A stretch of 64,000 nt of DNA from Clostridium bowmanii (GTDB taxonomy: Bacteria > Bacillota > Clostridia > Clostridiales > Clostridiaceae), in NCBI RefSeq assembly GCF_018861315.1, contig NZ_JAHLDL010000003.1:162989-226988 (forward strand), written 5' to 3'. Numbering within the stretch: the stretch's first letter is position 1; each line of letters begins with the position of its first letter. A program made the translations under genes and the position numbers. Positions 28,795 to 39,394 of the stretch are shown here, one piece after another. The notes below the pieces were generated by a model. It was not told the origin of the DNA. It did no database searches and saw only the letters and a program-made list of their open reading frames with translations.

Positions 28795-29414
28795 TATATA
28801 TACACCTCCTCAATTTTAGATACAGCATCCTTTGTAACTATGAAATTTTCATACTTAAGTATGTCATAAACATTTAAATTGTTCACTGGAGATACTTGAA
28901 CTCCTGGTATGTTTCTTGCTGATTTATAGACATTTTCGTTTGATTTTTCAACAACTATCAATGTTTTCTTAGCACCAAAAGCGCTTAAAACTTCTATCAT
29001 TGCTTTAGTTTTTGGTGAATCAAATTCTAAACTATCTATAACTATCATTTCATTTTCTGCAACTTTCGCTGATAAAGCTGATTTAAAAGCAACTCTTCTC
29101 ATTGACTTTGGTACGGACATACGGTAATCTCTTGGCTTTGGAGCAAATACTATACCACCATGTATCCATTGTGGTGCTCTGATTGAACCTTGTCTTGCTC
29201 TACCAGTTCCCTTTTGTCTCCAAGGCTTAATTCCACCGCCTCGAACTTCAGCTCTAGTTTTAGCTGATTGAGTTCCTTGTCTTTTATTTGCAAGTAGTGC
29301 TACTACAACTTGGTGCATAGCATGAGTGTTAATTTCTACTCCAAATATGTTCTCATTCAGTTGAATGTCTCCAACTTTTTCTGCTTGTTTGTTAAATAAA
29401 TCTAATGTAAGCAT
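28794..29414 (-). CDS. rplD: 50S ribosomal protein L4 (uL4)
   Basis: 206 aa. The extended tunnel loop is at about 45-95 with [20 protein letters not shown] and [19 protein letters not shown]. In E. coli L4 represses the S10 operon; whether this L4 acts on the S10 leader here is unknown. It lies between rplC and rplW. Confidence 0.98.
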   Translation of the reverse strand: MLTLDLFNKQAEKVGDIQLNENIFGVEINTHAMHQVVVALLANKRQGTQSAKTRAEVRGGGIKPWRQKGTGRARQGSIRAPQWIHGGIVFAPKPRDYRMSVPKSMRRVAFKSALSAKVAENEMIVIDSLEFDSPKTKAMIEVLSAFGAKKTLIVVEKSNENVYKSARNIPGVQVSPVNNLNVYDILKYENFIVTKDAVSKIEEVYI

Positions 29415-29438
29415 TCTGCATCCTCCTTTCCCTTAAAT

Positions 29439-30068
29439 TTACGCTTTAACAGCATTTCTTATTACAACTGTGCCTTTGTTTGGACCAGGTATGCCACCTT
29501 TAATTAATATAATGTTTTTTTCAACCATTACTTTAACTATTTCAAGGTTTATTACCGTTCTACTAACATTACCCATGTGTCCTGGCATATGTTTGTTTTT
29601 GAATGTTTTTGATGGATCAGAAGATGCTCCCATTGATCCAGGGGCTCTATGGAACTTTGAACCATGACTCATTGGTCCACAAGCTGCGTTCCATCTCTTT
29701 ATAACACCTTGGAATCCTTTTCCCTTAGATATTCCTGATACGTCAATTTTATCTCCAGCAGCAAATATGTCTGCTTTAAATTCTTGACCTACCACATAAG
29801 CACTTGTATCTTCCATTCTAAATTCTTTTACGAATCTTTTTAAAGATGTTCCTGCTTTTGCAAATTGTCCTTGCATTGGTTTGTTAACTAATTTCTCTCT
29901 TATGTCACCAAATCCAACTTTTATTGCATTATAACCATCATTTTCAATAGTTTTAATTTGAACAACAACACATGGACCTGCTTCAACAACTGTAACTGGA
30001 ACAACTCTTCTATTTTCATCAAATATTTGAGTCATACCAAGTTTTTTACCCATTATTCCTTTTTTCAT
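29439..30068 (-). CDS. rplC: 50S ribosomal protein L3 (uL3)
   Basis: 209 aa. Starts [20 protein letters not shown]; the extension towards the peptidyl transferase centre includes [13 protein letters not shown] and [20 protein letters not shown]. The region where pleuromutilin/linezolid-type changes occur looks ordinary. AGGAGGTG precedes the ATG; 120 bp separate it from rpsJ. Confidence 0.98.
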   Translation of the reverse strand: MKKGIMGKKLGMTQIFDENRRVVPVTVVEAGPCVVVQIKTIENDGYNAIKVGFGDIREKLVNKPMQGQFAKAGTSLKRFVKEFRMEDTSAYVVGQEFKADIFAAGDKIDVSGISKGKGFQGVIKRWNAACGPMSHGSKFHRAPGSMGASSDPSKTFKNKHMPGHMGNVSRTVINLEIVKVMVEKNIILIKGGIPGPNKGTVVIRNAVKA

Positions 30069-30188
30069 GAAAATACACCTCCTACTTATTAGCGGACCAC
30101 ATCAGTGATCATAATAGTTAGTAATAGTTATCTATTACTTACACACAGTGAACTCCACTTATGTGTTTTATCGCACTTCTATGTACGC
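30069..30188 (-). other. Structured rpsJ-rplC spacer
   Basis: 120 bp with two inverted repeats on the plus strand: AGTAATAG / CTATTACT (30119-30138) and ACACACAGTG / CACTTATGTGT (30141-30166). There is no T-tract. Probably a translational control or RNA-processing element in the long S10 transcript; no known family recognised. Confidence 0.45.
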
Positions 30189-30497
30189 TTATAGTTTTAT
30201 TTCGATATCAACACCGGCTGGCAAGTCGAGTCTCATTAGAGCATCAACAGTTTTTGGTGAAGGACTAATTATATCTATTAGTCTCTTATGAGTTCTTATT
30301 TCGAATTGTTCTCTTGAATCTTTATATTTGTGTGGAGCTTTTAAAACTGTAATTACATCTTTTTCTGTAGGTAGTGGCACTGGACCAGCTACTTTTGCTC
30401 CTGTACTTTTTGCTGTCTGAACGATTTTTTCAGCTGATTGATCTAATATGTTATGATCAAAAGCCTTTAATCTGATTCTGATTTTTTGTTTTATCAT
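30189..30497 (-). CDS. rpsJ: 30S ribosomal protein S10 (uS10)
   Basis: 102 aa from the ATG at 30497 ([20 protein letters not shown]), preceded by AAGGAGGG. The frame happens to stay open 57 codons further, through the structured leader, but those codons do not resemble S10. It contains [20 protein letters not shown] and the tip of the extended loop [15 protein letters not shown]. It is also NusB's partner in antitermination. First gene of the S10-spc-alpha array. Confidence 0.98.
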   Translation of the reverse strand: MIKQKIRIRLKAFDHNILDQSAEKIVQTAKSTGAKVAGPVPLPTEKDVITVLKAPHKYKDSREQFEIRTHKRLIDIISPSPKTVDALMRLDLPAGVDIEIKL

Positions 30498-30702
30498 TAA
30501 TATACCCTCCTTTTCATCGCACGCTCTACTTCTTACGTGCAACAGCGGATGTTCTGTAAACTGTTCCGGGTGTTGCATGCAATAAATACATGAAACAACC
30601 ACATGAACCCCGTCGCCCGATTCAAGATCAGGACATGCTCGGTGAAGAATAACCCGGAAGTCCGGCAACCTCTTCCCTCATCGCTGTTACCACAATACAA
30701 CT
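30498..30702 (-). ncRNA. Structured S10-operon leader candidate
   Basis: About 200 nt between the promoter and rpsJ, clearly more GC-rich than its surroundings. A long-range closing stem joins AACAGCGATG (plus-strand 30679-30688) with CATCCGCTGTT (30541-30551, one bulge). Inside are CCTGAT/ATCGGG, CCGG/CCGG and GTTG-CATG/CATG-CAAC hairpins. Downstream, GCACG/CGTGC forms a hairpin before the ribosome site. It is likely an r-protein-responsive leader (L4 or another protein of the operon); ligand unknown. Confidence 0.65.
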
Positions 30703-30707
30703 ACTAA

Positions 30708-30736
30708 AGTATACAACACTTTATTTGCTTTGACAA
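30708..30736 (-). promoter_or_regulatory. Sigma-A promoter of the S10-spc-alpha super-operon
   Basis: The -35 TTGTCA is at 30731-30736 and the -10 TATACT at 30708-30713, spacer 17 bp. It lies upstream of the structured leader and downstream of the tuf terminator. Confidence 0.85.
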
Positions 30737-30815
30737 GTATTTTTTCACTATTATCTTATAATTTTTATATTAGTAATTTATACTTATATTTTTACATTAA
30801 TTTTGTTGTATTTTA

Positions 30816-30863
30816 AAGGAGAAGAGCGTCCTCTTCTCCTTAATAATAAAAGCTTTTATTATT
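30816..30863 (-). terminator. Terminator region after tuf copy 1
   Basis: An 11-bp perfect hairpin (AAGGAGAAGAG with CTCTTCTCCTT, loop GACG on the minus strand, 30816-30841) follows tuf, with a second perfect palindrome AATAATAAAAG/CTTTTATTATT at 30842-30863. The T-tract is short (TTTAAAA). Confidence 0.75.
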
Positions 30864-30905
30864 GGAAATTTTCATCAATTGATGGTTACAAATATATTGA
30901 AATTA

Positions 30906-32099
30906 TTATTTAACTATTGAAGTAACAACTCCTGAACCTACTGTTCTTCCGCCTTCTCTGATTGCAAATCTTAATCCCTCATCCATTGCTACTTGAGTGA
31001 TTAATTCTACATTCATGTCAATGTGGTCTCCTGGCATTACCATTTCCATTCCGTCTGGTAATTTGATTGAGCCAGTTACATCAGTTGTTCTGAAGTAAAA
31101 TTGTGGTCTATATCCGTCGAAGAATGGTGTATGTCTTCCGCCTTCTTCTTTTTTAAGTACATATACTTGACCTACAAATTTATCATGTGGATGTATTGAA
31201 CCTGGTTTTGCAAGTACTTGACCTCTTTCTATATCTGCTCTTTGTACCCCTCTTAATAGTGCTCCAATGTTGTCTCCAGCCATTGCTTGATCTAGAAGTT
31301 TTCTGAACATTTCAACTCCTGTACATACAACTTTTCTTTTTTCTTCGCTAAGTCCAACGATTTCTACTTCTTCTCCAACCTTAAGTATACCAGTTTCAAC
31401 TCTTCCTGTTGCTACTGTTCCACGTCCAGTAATTGTAAATACATCTTCTACTGGCATTAAGAATGGTTTATCTGTTGCTCTTGTTGGTGTTGGAATGTAA
31501 GTGTCTACAGCTTCCATTAATTCAAATATGCATTTTGATGCTTCTTCGTCTGTTGGATTTTCTAATGCTTTTAATGCAGATCCTGTTACAATTGGAATGT
31601 CATCACCAGGGAAGTCATACTCACTTAATAATTCTCTTACTTCCATTTCAACTAATTCTAATAATTCTGGATCATCTACCATATCTGCTTTGTTTAAGAA
31701 TACTACTATATATCCTACTCCAACTCTGCTTGCGAGTAGTATGTGTTCTCTTGTTTGAGGCATTGGACCATCTGCTGCACTAACTACTAGGATTGCTCCA
31801 TCCATTTGTGCTGCTCCTGTGATCATGTTCTTTACATAATCTGCATGTCCTGGGCAATCAACGTGTGCATAATGTCTATTTACTGTTTCATACTCAACGT
31901 GCGCAGTATTAATTGTAATTCCTCTTTCTCTTTCCTCTGGTGCTTTGTCAATTTGGTCAAACTTTGATGCTTGAGCTAACCCCTTAGTTGCAAGGACTGC
32001 TGTTATTGCTGCTGTTAATGTTGTCTTGCCGTGATCTACGTGTCCTATTGTTCCAATGTTTACATGTGGTTTTGTTCTTTCAAATTTTGCTTTTGCCAT
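30906..32099 (-). CDS. tuf: Elongation factor Tu, copy 1
   Basis: 397 aa GTPase delivering aminoacyl-tRNA to the ribosome. G motifs: GHVDHGKT near residue 19, DCPGHADY near 82, NKADM near 137 and SALKAL near 175. Domains 2 and 3 contain [14 protein letters not shown] and [15 protein letters not shown]. It is the last gene of the str operon (fusA-tuf gap 132 bp). The protein is identical to copy 2 at 47037-48230. Confidence 0.99.
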   Translation of the reverse strand: MAKAKFERTKPHVNIGTIGHVDHGKTTLTAAITAVLATKGLAQASKFDQIDKAPEERERGITINTAHVEYETVNRHYAHVDCPGHADYVKNMITGAAQMDGAILVVSAADGPMPQTREHILLASRVGVGYIVVFLNKADMVDDPELLELVEMEVRELLSEYDFPGDDIPIVTGSALKALENPTDEEASKCIFELMEAVDTYIPTPTRATDKPFLMPVEDVFTITGRGTVATGRVETGILKVGEEVEIVGLSEEKRKVVCTGVEMFRKLLDQAMAGDNIGALLRGVQRADIERGQVLAKPGSIHPHDKFVGQVYVLKKEEGGRHTPFFDGYRPQFYFRTTDVTGSIKLPDGMEMVMPGDHIDMNVELITQVAMDEGLRFAIREGGRTVGSGVVTSIVK

Positions 32100-32180
32100 T
32101 TTGTATTCCTCCTTATATTTACATATTATCTTATATTTTATATTAGTAGAAAATAACTAGCTTATTCTTACAAATAGAAT

Positions 32181-32215
32181 GGAATATCTAAATAATAATT
32201 TATTTAGATATATTC
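32181..32215. repeat. Inverted repeat between fusA and tuf
   Basis: GGAATATCTAAATAA and its imperfect complement TTATTTAGATATATTCC form a long AT-rich hairpin in the 132-bp fusA-tuf gap. There is no clear T-tract. It may be an attenuator or an mRNA-processing site that lets tuf be expressed more than fusA. Confidence 0.5.
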
Positions 32216-32231
32216 CTATTTATTATTCTGC

Positions 32232-34298
32232 TTATTGCTTATTTCCTATAACTTGTTCTTGAATATTCTTTGGAACTGGTTCATATGCAGCAAATTCCAT
32301 ACTGTATACTCCTCTACCCTGAGTTCTTGATCTTAATGTAGTAGAATAACCAAACATTTCTGACAATGGAACCATTGCTCTAATTACTTCAGCTCCTGAT
32401 TGAGCTTCCATACCTTCTATTCTACCCCTTCTTGAATTAAGATCTCCCATAACATCTCCCATGTACTCTTCTGGAACTGTTACTTCAACCTTCATTACTG
32501 GTTCTAAAAGTACTGGATCTGCTTTTGCCATACCGTTTTTAAATGCCATAGAACCAGCAACCTTAAATGCCATTTCGTTTGAGTCAACATCATGGTATGA
32601 ACCATCAACAACTTTAACTTTAAAGTTAAGAACTGGATATCCACCAAGAATACCGCTTTTTGATGCTTCTTTAATTCCGTTTTCAATTGGAGATATAAAT
32701 TCTTTTGGAATAGATCCTCCAACAGTAGCATTTTCAAATGAGTAAGGTTCAGTAGTTGGTATTAACTCTATCCAACAATGGCCATATTGTCCACGTCCAC
32801 CTGATTGTTTAATATACTTACCTTCTGCCTTAACCGCTTTACGTATTGTTTCTTTATATGCAACTTGTGGCTTACCTACATTACATTCAACTTTAAATTC
32901 TCTTTGAAGTCTATCAACAATGATCTCTAGATGAAGTTCACCCATACCACCAATTATTGTTTGACCTGTTTCTTGATCAGTATAAGTTTGAAAAGTTGGA
33001 TCTTCTTCAGAAAGCTTAGCAAGGGACATACCCATTCTTTCCTGACCAGCTTTTGTTTTTGGTTCAATAGCTACATGAATAACTGGATCTGGGAAAACCA
33101 TAGTTTCAAACAATATTGGATGATCTTCATCACATAATGTTTCTCCAGTAGTTGTATTCTTAAGTCCAATTATCGCGCCTAATTCTCCTGCACGTAATTC
33201 ATCAACTTCTTCTCTGTGATTAGCATGCATTTTAACTAGTCTACCAACTCTTTCTTTTTTACCTTTGTTAGCGTTCAATACATATGTACCAGTTTTCATT
33301 ATGCCTGAGTAAACTCTTGCAAAACAAAGTCTTCCAACAAAAGGATCTGTAGCTATTTTAAATGCTAATGCTGCCATAGGCTCATCATCACTTGGGTGTC
33401 TTTCCATTTCTTCTCCATCATCAACATCTTGCCCTTTGATAGCTGGTATATCGAGAGGTGACGGCATATATTCTATAACCGCATCAATCATCATTTGAAC
33501 ACCCTTGTTTTTGTATGAAGAACCACAGATTACAGGTACTATTTCATTTTTTATTACACCTTTTCGAAGTGCTGCTTTTAATTCATCTTCACTTATTTCT
33601 TCACCATCAAGATATTTCATCATAAGGTCTTCATCTAGTTCTGCTATTGCTTCAATCATAGCAGCTCTATATTCTTCTGTTAATGCTTTCATATCTTCTG
33701 GAATTTCTACTTCTTCTATTTGAGTTCCTAAATCATCCTTATAAACTTCTGCAACATTTCTAATTAAATCTATAATTCCTAGGAATGCCTCTTCCTTGCC
33801 TATTGGAAGTTGTATTGGAACTGCATTAGCATGAAGTCTTTCTCTCATCATGTCAACAACATGATAAAAATCTGCACCCATTATATCCATTTTGTTAACG
33901 TATGCCATTCTTGGAACGTTATACTTAGTTGCTTGTCTCCATACTGTCTCAGATTGTGGTTCAACTCCACCCTTTGCACAGAAAACGGAAACCGCACCAT
34001 CTAGTACTCTTAAAGATCTTTCAACTTCAACAGTGAAATCTACGTGACCTGGTGTATCAATTATATTTATATTATAACCTTTCCAAAAACAAGTTGTAGC
34101 TGCAGAGGTTATTGTTATTCCTCTTTCTTGTTCCTGAACCATCCAATCCATAGTAGCACCGCCATCATGAACCTCACCAATCTTATGTGTTTTTCCTGTA
34201 TAGAATAATATACGCTCAGTAGTTGTTGTTTTACCAGCATCTATATGTGCCATAATACCTATATTACGGAATTTATCTAAAGAATATTCTCTACCCAC
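32232..34298 (-). CDS. fusA: Elongation factor G
   Basis: 688 aa translocase. The start is GTG at 34298 ([20 protein letters not shown]) with AGGAGG nine bases upstream. G domain motifs: AHIDAGKT near residue 16, DTPGHVDF near 82 and NKMD near 136. Domain IV includes [13 protein letters not shown] and the C-terminal domain [12 protein letters not shown]. The chain is full length. No fusidic-acid-resistance change was assessed in detail. It lies in the str operon between rpsG and tuf. Confidence 0.98.
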   Translation of the reverse strand: MGREYSLDKFRNIGIMAHIDAGKTTTTERILFYTGKTHKIGEVHDGGATMDWMVQEQERGITITSAATTCFWKGYNINIIDTPGHVDFTVEVERSLRVLDGAVSVFCAKGGVEPQSETVWRQATKYNVPRMAYVNKMDIMGADFYHVVDMMRERLHANAVPIQLPIGKEEAFLGIIDLIRNVAEVYKDDLGTQIEEVEIPEDMKALTEEYRAAMIEAIAELDEDLMMKYLDGEEISEDELKAALRKGVIKNEIVPVICGSSYKNKGVQMMIDAVIEYMPSPLDIPAIKGQDVDDGEEMERHPSDDEPMAALAFKIATDPFVGRLCFARVYSGIMKTGTYVLNANKGKKERVGRLVKMHANHREEVDELRAGELGAIIGLKNTTTGETLCDEDHPILFETMVFPDPVIHVAIEPKTKAGQERMGMSLAKLSEEDPTFQTYTDQETGQTIIGGMGELHLEIIVDRLQREFKVECNVGKPQVAYKETIRKAVKAEGKYIKQSGGRGQYGHCWIELIPTTEPYSFENATVGGSIPKEFISPIENGIKEASKSGILGGYPVLNFKVKVVDGSYHDVDSNEMAFKVAGSMAFKNGMAKADPVLLEPVMKVEVTVPEEYMGDVMGDLNSRRGRIEGMEAQSGAEVIRAMVPLSEMFGYSTTLRSRTQGRGVYSMEFAAYEPVPKNIQEQVIGNKQ

Positions 34299-34337
34299 TA
34301 TTTGTTCCTCCTATCAGCCAGTGATTTTAAATTTGAC

Positions 34338-34368
34338 AAAACTGTCTTGGCAAAGCCAAAACAGTTTT
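34338..34368. terminator. Strong hairpin between rpsG and fusA
   Basis: AAAACTGTCTTGGC pairs with GCCAAAACAGTTTT around an AAA loop (one mismatch). The long T-tract is on the plus strand, while on the minus strand it is followed only by TTTTGTCAAA. It may act as a partial attenuator or mRNA stabiliser for the str operon. Confidence 0.6.
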
Positions 34369-34373
34369 TTATA

Positions 34374-34865
<492 letters not shown>

Positions 34866-34869
34866 TTAA

Positions 34870-34920
34870 CTCATAGGTACTCGGTATTCCTACCGCAAAG
34901 CGCTCTGTACTTCGCAAATG
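34870..34920 (-). ncRNA. Candidate S7-responsive structure in the rpsL-rpsG spacer
   Basis: On the minus strand GCGAAG pairs with CTTTGC (plus-strand 34895-34915), immediately followed by a GGTA-GGAA-TACC hairpin (34883-34894). The 137-bp spacer just upstream of rpsG is where S7 acts in E. coli. S7 binding is inference from position. Confidence 0.45.
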
Positions 34921-34981
34921 TATGTAAATAAAATTTATCATATATATAAATGCTGAAGACATTGCACCTTAGGTCAAAGCA

Positions 34982-35362
34982 TTATTTTTTTTGCTTTGGT
35001 CTCTTAGTCCCGTATTTTGATCTACTTTTTAGTCTTCCAGCAACTCCAGCAGAGTCTAATGTCCCTCTGATGATGTGATATCTAACTCCTGGTAAATCTT
35101 TAACTTTTCCACCTCTTATAAGAACAACACTATGTTCTTGTAAGTTATGGCCTACACCTGGTATATAAGCAGTAACTTCGTATCCATTTGTAAGTCTAAC
35201 TCTTGCTACTTTTCTTAATGCAGAGTTTGGCTTTTTAGGTGTTGTTGTTTTAACTACTGTACAAACGCCTCTTTTTTGTGGACAGTCTTTTAAAGCTGGT
35301 GAAGCTGACTTTGTTGTTAATGTCTTTCTGCCTTTTCTTACTAATTGGTTAATAGTTGGCAT
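34982..35362 (-). CDS. rpsL: 30S ribosomal protein S12 (uS12)
   Basis: 126 aa. Starts [19 protein letters not shown]. The decoding-centre segments [17 protein letters not shown] and [16 protein letters not shown] keep the lysines that are altered in streptomycin-resistant mutants, so the protein looks wild type. Second gene of the str transcript after the L7Ae-like protein; AGGAGGTG ribosome site. Confidence 0.98.
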   Translation of the reverse strand: MPTINQLVRKGRKTLTTKSASPALKDCPQKRGVCTVVKTTTPKKPNSALRKVARVRLTNGYEVTAYIPGVGHNLQEHSVVLIRGGKVKDLPGVRYHIIRGTLDSAGVAGRLKSRSKYGTKRPKQKK

Positions 35363-35412
35363 GTTTTCACCTCCTCATTTTTATAAGCTAATGTTTATTT
35401 ACATCAATGCAT

Positions 35413-35440
35413 TGTAACATAACTTAATGGCTATGTTACA
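35413..35440. repeat. Hairpin between the L7Ae-like gene and rpsL
   Basis: TGTAACATA and TATGTTACA form a perfect 9-bp stem with a 10-base loop in the 116-bp spacer. No T-tract follows, so it is more likely a leader or processing hairpin than a terminator. Confidence 0.55.
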
Positions 35441-35478
35441 GCATGATATATCTATGTTATTTAGTTTCTAGCATTGAT

Positions 35479-35721
35479 TTAATCTTCTAGAAGTAATGCT
35501 GTTGCTGACGCAACATCTATATCACAAAGATTACCTAATTCTTTCATTGTGTCTACAAATATTATTTGTAGGGAATTATCTTTAGCTAGTTTTAATATAG
35601 GTTCAGTAATAATACTATCAGCATCTTTGGCTATATACAAAACCTTACCCTTACTATTTTTTAAAGCTTTCAGGGTTTGTTTAACTCCAACGACCTTTTG
35701 ACCTACAATTTTACCTAACAT
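35479..35721 (-). CDS. ybxF: L7Ae-family kink-turn RNA-binding protein (YbxF-like)
   Basis: 80 aa from the ATG at 35721 (MLGKIVGQKVVGVKQTLKAL), with GAGGGGG upstream; the frame is open five codons further. The L7Ae/L30e fold is recognisable in KGKVLYIAKDADSIITEPILK and CDIDVASATALL. Homologues in Bacillus bind kink-turn RNAs, including riboswitch k-turns, and associate with ribosomes. It lies between rpoC and rpsL as in most Firmicutes and is the first gene after the str promoter. Confidence 0.9.
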   Translation of the reverse strand: MLGKIVGQKVVGVKQTLKALKNSKGKVLYIAKDADSIITEPILKLAKDNSLQIIFVDTMKELGNLCDIDVASATALLLED

Positions 35722-35801
35722 TTCAAACCCCCTCATAATTAAAATCGCAAGATTTATCTAATATAGATATATCTACTCGATTAAAGTCACACACAAGGTG
35801 T

Positions 35802-35830
35802 ATTTTATCATTTTAGAACCACCATGTCAA
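35802..35830 (-). promoter_or_regulatory. Sigma-A promoter of the L7Ae-rpsL-rpsG-fusA-tuf operon
   Basis: The -35 TTGACA is at 35825-35830 and the -10 TAAAAT at 35802-35807, spacer 17 bp ending in TGA (extended -10). The -35 lies just past the rpoC stop codon. Confidence 0.85.
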
Positions 35831-35840
35831 CTAATAATAC

Positions 35841-38800
35841 TTATACTTCTAAATCATTTTCAGTTTCTACCTTCTCATCATCTTCAGTATTGATCTTTAT
35901 TGTCCTATATCTTGTCATTCCAGTACCAGCAGGTATTAACTTACCAATTATTACATTTTCTTTTAATCCAAGCAATGGATCAATTTTACCCTTAATAGCT
36001 GCATCAGTAAGTACCCTCGTTGTTTCCTGGAATGATGCTGCTGATAAGAATGATTCTGTTGCAAGTGCTGCTTTGGTTATTCCTAGTAATGAAATTTTAC
36101 CTTCAGCAGGTACTCCACCTTCAGATTCAATTTTAGCATTAGCATCTTCAAATGCAAAAATATCTACTAAATTTCCTGGAAGTAATTCTGTATCTCCAGA
36201 TTCCTCAACCTTAACTTTTCTTGTCATCTGCCTTACAACAACTTCTAAATGCTTATCATTGATATCAACACCTTGAAGTCTATAAACCTTTTGTACTTCA
36301 GAAGAAAGATAATTTTTAACTCCATTAACACCTTTGATTCTTAAAATATCATGTGGGTTAACTGAACCCTCAATTATTTCGTCTCCAGCCTCAATAGTAT
36401 CTCCATTTGCAACTTTTAATCTTGAACCAAATGGTATATCATAACTAAATTCTTCTCCTGAATCAGCAATTACAATGACAACTCTTTTTTTCTTAGTATC
36501 TTCCATTTTAACTGATCCGTTAACATCACTTACTATTGCAAGTCCTTTTGGCTTTCTAGCTTCAAATAATTCCTCAACTCTTGGAAGACCTTGAGTTATA
36601 TCTGAACCCGCTACTCCGCCTGTATGGAATGTTCTCATTGTAAGTTGTGTTCCCGGCTCACCTATGGATTGAGCTGCAATTATACCTACTGCTTCTCCAA
36701 TATTGATCTTTTGTGAGGTTGCCATATTCATTCCATAACAGTGTGCACAAACACCAATTTTAGCTTTGCATGTAAATACTGATCTAATCATAACTTTTTT
36801 TACACCAGCTTTTTGAACTGCTTCCGCTAAGTGAATATCCATATATTCACCTTTAGGAACTAAAATATCGCCTGTTTTTGGATGAATAATATCCTCAGCA
36901 GTATATCTTCCAGTAAGTCTTTCAACTAACTGTTCAATTACTTCACTTCCATCACGAATTTCTGAAACTTCAAAACCTTCAGTTGTTCCACAATCTTCGT
37001 GTCTTACTATAACATCTTGACATACATCAACAAGCCTTCTTGTTAAATAACCTGAGTCAGCTGTTTTAAGTGCAGTATCTGCATTACCTTTTCTAGCTCC
37101 ATGTGTTGAAATAAAATACTCTAGTACGTCTAGGCCATCTCTAAAAGATGCTCTAATCGGTAACTCGATTATCTTACCAGATGGGTTAGCCATAAGGCCT
37201 CTCATACCTGCTAATTGTTTAATCTGACTCTTAGACCCTCTGGCTCCTGAATCTGCCATCATGAATATTGGATTAAATTTATCCAAACTATCCATTAAAG
37301 CATTTGCTACATCTTCTGTAGTCTTAGTCCATTTTTCTATTACTCTTTCATATCTTTCTTCCTCAGATATAAATCCTCTTCGATACATCTTCTCAATCTT
37401 ATCAACAGTGGCATCTGCATCTGCAAGCAGTGCTTTTTTAGCTTCTGGAACTACCATATCAGATGTAGCAACAGTAATTGCTCCAATTGTTGAATAATGA
37501 TATCCTGTAGCTTTTATTTTGTCTAGCATTTTAGAAGTTTCTGAAGGACCATATTTTAAGTAGCATTTATCAATGATACTACCAAGATTCTTTTTACTTA
37601 CCAAGAAATCTATTTCAAATTTCAGTTCATTCCCAGGTATAGTTCTATCAATAAAACCTAAATCCTGAGGTATAGTTTCATTAAAGATTAATTTTCCTGG
37701 TGTAGTTTCTATGATTTGAGTGATACTATTACCATTAACTACTCCAGTCATCTTAACTTTAATCTTAGCATGAATATCAATTTGCTTTACTGAATAAGCC
37801 ATTATTACTTCATCAGGTGAAGAAAATGCTCTTCCTTCGCCCTTAGCACCATCTTTATCAATAGTTAGGTAATAAGCACCTAAAACCATATCCTGAGTAG
37901 GTACGCAAACTGGTTTACCATCCGATGGTTTCATAATATTGTGTGCTGCAAGCATTAAGAATCTTGCCTCTGCTTGAGCTTCAACAGATAGAGGTACATG
38001 TACCGCCATTTGATCTCCATCAAAGTCAGCATTATAAGCCGTACATACAAGAGGATGTAGTTTAATTGCTCTGCCTTCTACAAGTACAGGTTGGAAAGCT
38101 TGAATTCCAAGTCTATGAAGTGTAGGTGCACGATTTAGCAGTACCGGATGATCAGATATTACTTCTTCAAGTACATCCCATACTTGAGGCATAACTCTCT
38201 CTACCATTCTTTTAGCACTCTTAATATTATGAGCTACTCCACTTCCAACAAGTTTTTTCATAACAAATGGCTTAAATAATTCTAAGGCCATTTCTTTTGG
38301 AAGACCACATTGATACATTTGAAGTTCTGGTCCAACAACTATAACCGAACGACCTGAGTAATCAACACGTTTTCCAAGTAGATTCTGTCTGAATCTCCCT
38401 TGCTTTCCCTTTAACATGTCAGATAGAGATTTCAAAGGCCTATTTCCCGGTCCTGTAACTGGCCTTCCTCTTCTTCCATTGTCAATTAGAGCATCTACAG
38501 CTTCTTGGAGCATCCTTTTTTCATTTCTTACAATTATATCTGGAGCACCTAAATCTAGAAGCTTTTTTAATCTATTGTTTCTGTTTATTACTCTTCTATA
38601 CAAGTCATTCAAATCAGAAGTAGCAAATCTTCCTCCATCTAATTGTACCATTGGTCTTAAATCAGGTGGTATTACTGGAATAACATCAATTATGATCCAT
38701 TCAGGTTTGTTTTTAGACTTTCTGAAGGATTCTGACACATCCAGTCTTCTTATACTTCTAATTCTCTTTTGTCCTGTACTTGTTTTTAAATCTTCTTTCA

Positions 38801-39374
38801 ATTCCTTAGATAACTCTTCTAAGTTTATATCTTGTAGCAGTACTTTTACAGATTCTGCACCCATACCAGCTACAAAACTATCTGCTCCAAACTTATCTAT
38901 AGCTTCTCTATATTCTTTTTCACTAAGGATTTGTTTTTTAAGTAGTGATGTTTCTTTTGGGTCTAGTACCACATAGGAAGCAAAATAAAGGATTTTCTCA
39001 AGTGATCTAGGTGACATATCTAAAATAAGTCCCATACGAGATGGTATTCCTTTGAAATACCAGATGTGAGAAACTGGAGCAGCAAGTTCAATATGCCCCA
39101 TTCTTTCACGTCTTACTTTAGATTTTGTAACTTCAACTCCACATCTGTCACAAACTATTCCCTTATATCTTACTCTCTTATATTTACCACAGTGACATTC
39201 CCAATCTTTAATTGGTCCAAAAATTCTTTCGCAAAAAAGGCCATCTCTTTCAGGTTTTAAAGTTCTATAGTTTATAGTCTCAGGTTTTTTTACTTCGCCC
39301 TTTGACCATTCTCTGATTTGTTCTGGTGATGCTAATCCTATTTGAATAGCATCGAAATTATTAAATTCAAACAA
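35841..39374 (-). CDS. rpoC: DNA-directed RNA polymerase subunit beta'
   Basis: 1177 aa, Firmicute-size (no large insertion). The N-terminal zinc ribbon has cysteines in [20 protein letters not shown]; the catalytic loop [12 protein letters not shown], with three magnesium aspartates, is intact; the second zinc site is in CGTTEGF and [13 protein letters not shown]. The trigger loop and bridge helix region ([19 protein letters not shown]) is present. It begins 20 bp after rpoB. Confidence 0.98.
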   Translation of the reverse strand: MFEFNNFDAIQIGLASPEQIREWSKGEVKKPETINYRTLKPERDGLFCERIFGPIKDWECHCGKYKRVRYKGIVCDRCGVEVTKSKVRRERMGHIELAAPVSHIWYFKGIPSRMGLILDMSPRSLEKILYFASYVVLDPKETSLLKKQILSEKEYREAIDKFGADSFVAGMGAESVKVLLQDINLEELSKELKEDLKTSTGQKRIRSIRRLDVSESFRKSKNKPEWIIIDVIPVIPPDLRPMVQLDGGRFATSDLNDLYRRVINRNNRLKKLLDLGAPDIIVRNEKRMLQEAVDALIDNGRRGRPVTGPGNRPLKSLSDMLKGKQGRFRQNLLGKRVDYSGRSVIVVGPELQMYQCGLPKEMALELFKPFVMKKLVGSGVAHNIKSAKRMVERVMPQVWDVLEEVISDHPVLLNRAPTLHRLGIQAFQPVLVEGRAIKLHPLVCTAYNADFDGDQMAVHVPLSVEAQAEARFLMLAAHNIMKPSDGKPVCVPTQDMVLGAYYLTIDKDGAKGEGRAFSSPDEVIMAYSVKQIDIHAKIKVKMTGVVNGNSITQIIETTPGKLIFNETIPQDLGFIDRTIPGNELKFEIDFLVSKKNLGSIIDKCYLKYGPSETSKMLDKIKATGYHYSTIGAITVATSDMVVPEAKKALLADADATVDKIEKMYRRGFISEEERYERVIEKWTKTTEDVANALMDSLDKFNPIFMMADSGARGSKSQIKQLAGMRGLMANPSGKIIELPIRASFRDGLDVLEYFISTHGARKGNADTALKTADSGYLTRRLVDVCQDVIVRHEDCGTTEGFEVSEIRDGSEVIEQLVERLTGRYTAEDIIHPKTGDILVPKGEYMDIHLAEAVQKAGVKKVMIRSVFTCKAKIGVCAHCYGMNMATSQKINIGEAVGIIAAQSIGEPGTQLTMRTFHTGGVAGSDITQGLPRVEELFEARKPKGLAIVSDVNGSVKMEDTKKKRVVIVIADSGEEFSYDIPFGSRLKVANGDTIEAGDEIIEGSVNPHDILRIKGVNGVKNYLSSEVQKVYRLQGVDINDKHLEVVVRQMTRKVKVEESGDTELLPGNLVDIFAFEDANAKIESEGGVPAEGKISLLGITKAALATESFLSAASFQETTRVLTDAAIKGKIDPLLGLKENVIIGKLIPAGTGMTRYRTIKINTEDDEKVETENDLEV

Positions 39375-39394
39375 GGGTACATCCTCCCTTCATA

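Noticed and set aside
30498..30668. 57-codon N-terminal extension of S10
   Set aside because: No ribosome site before the TTG at 30668, no similarity to S10, and the region folds into a structured leader.
31463..31783. Plus-strand open frame rich in leucine opposite tuf, repeated at 47594-47914
   Set aside because: It is an antisense shadow of the conserved tuf sequence; identical in both copies only because tuf is identical.
32504..32737. Minus-strand open frame inside fusA
   Set aside because: Alternate-frame shadow of EF-G coding sequence.
38416..38976. Long plus-strand open frame opposite rpoC (and similar ones opposite rpoB, rplN and the Na/Pi gene)
   Set aside because: No ribosome sites, compositions are mirrors of real genes, and the minus-strand products are conserved full-length proteins.
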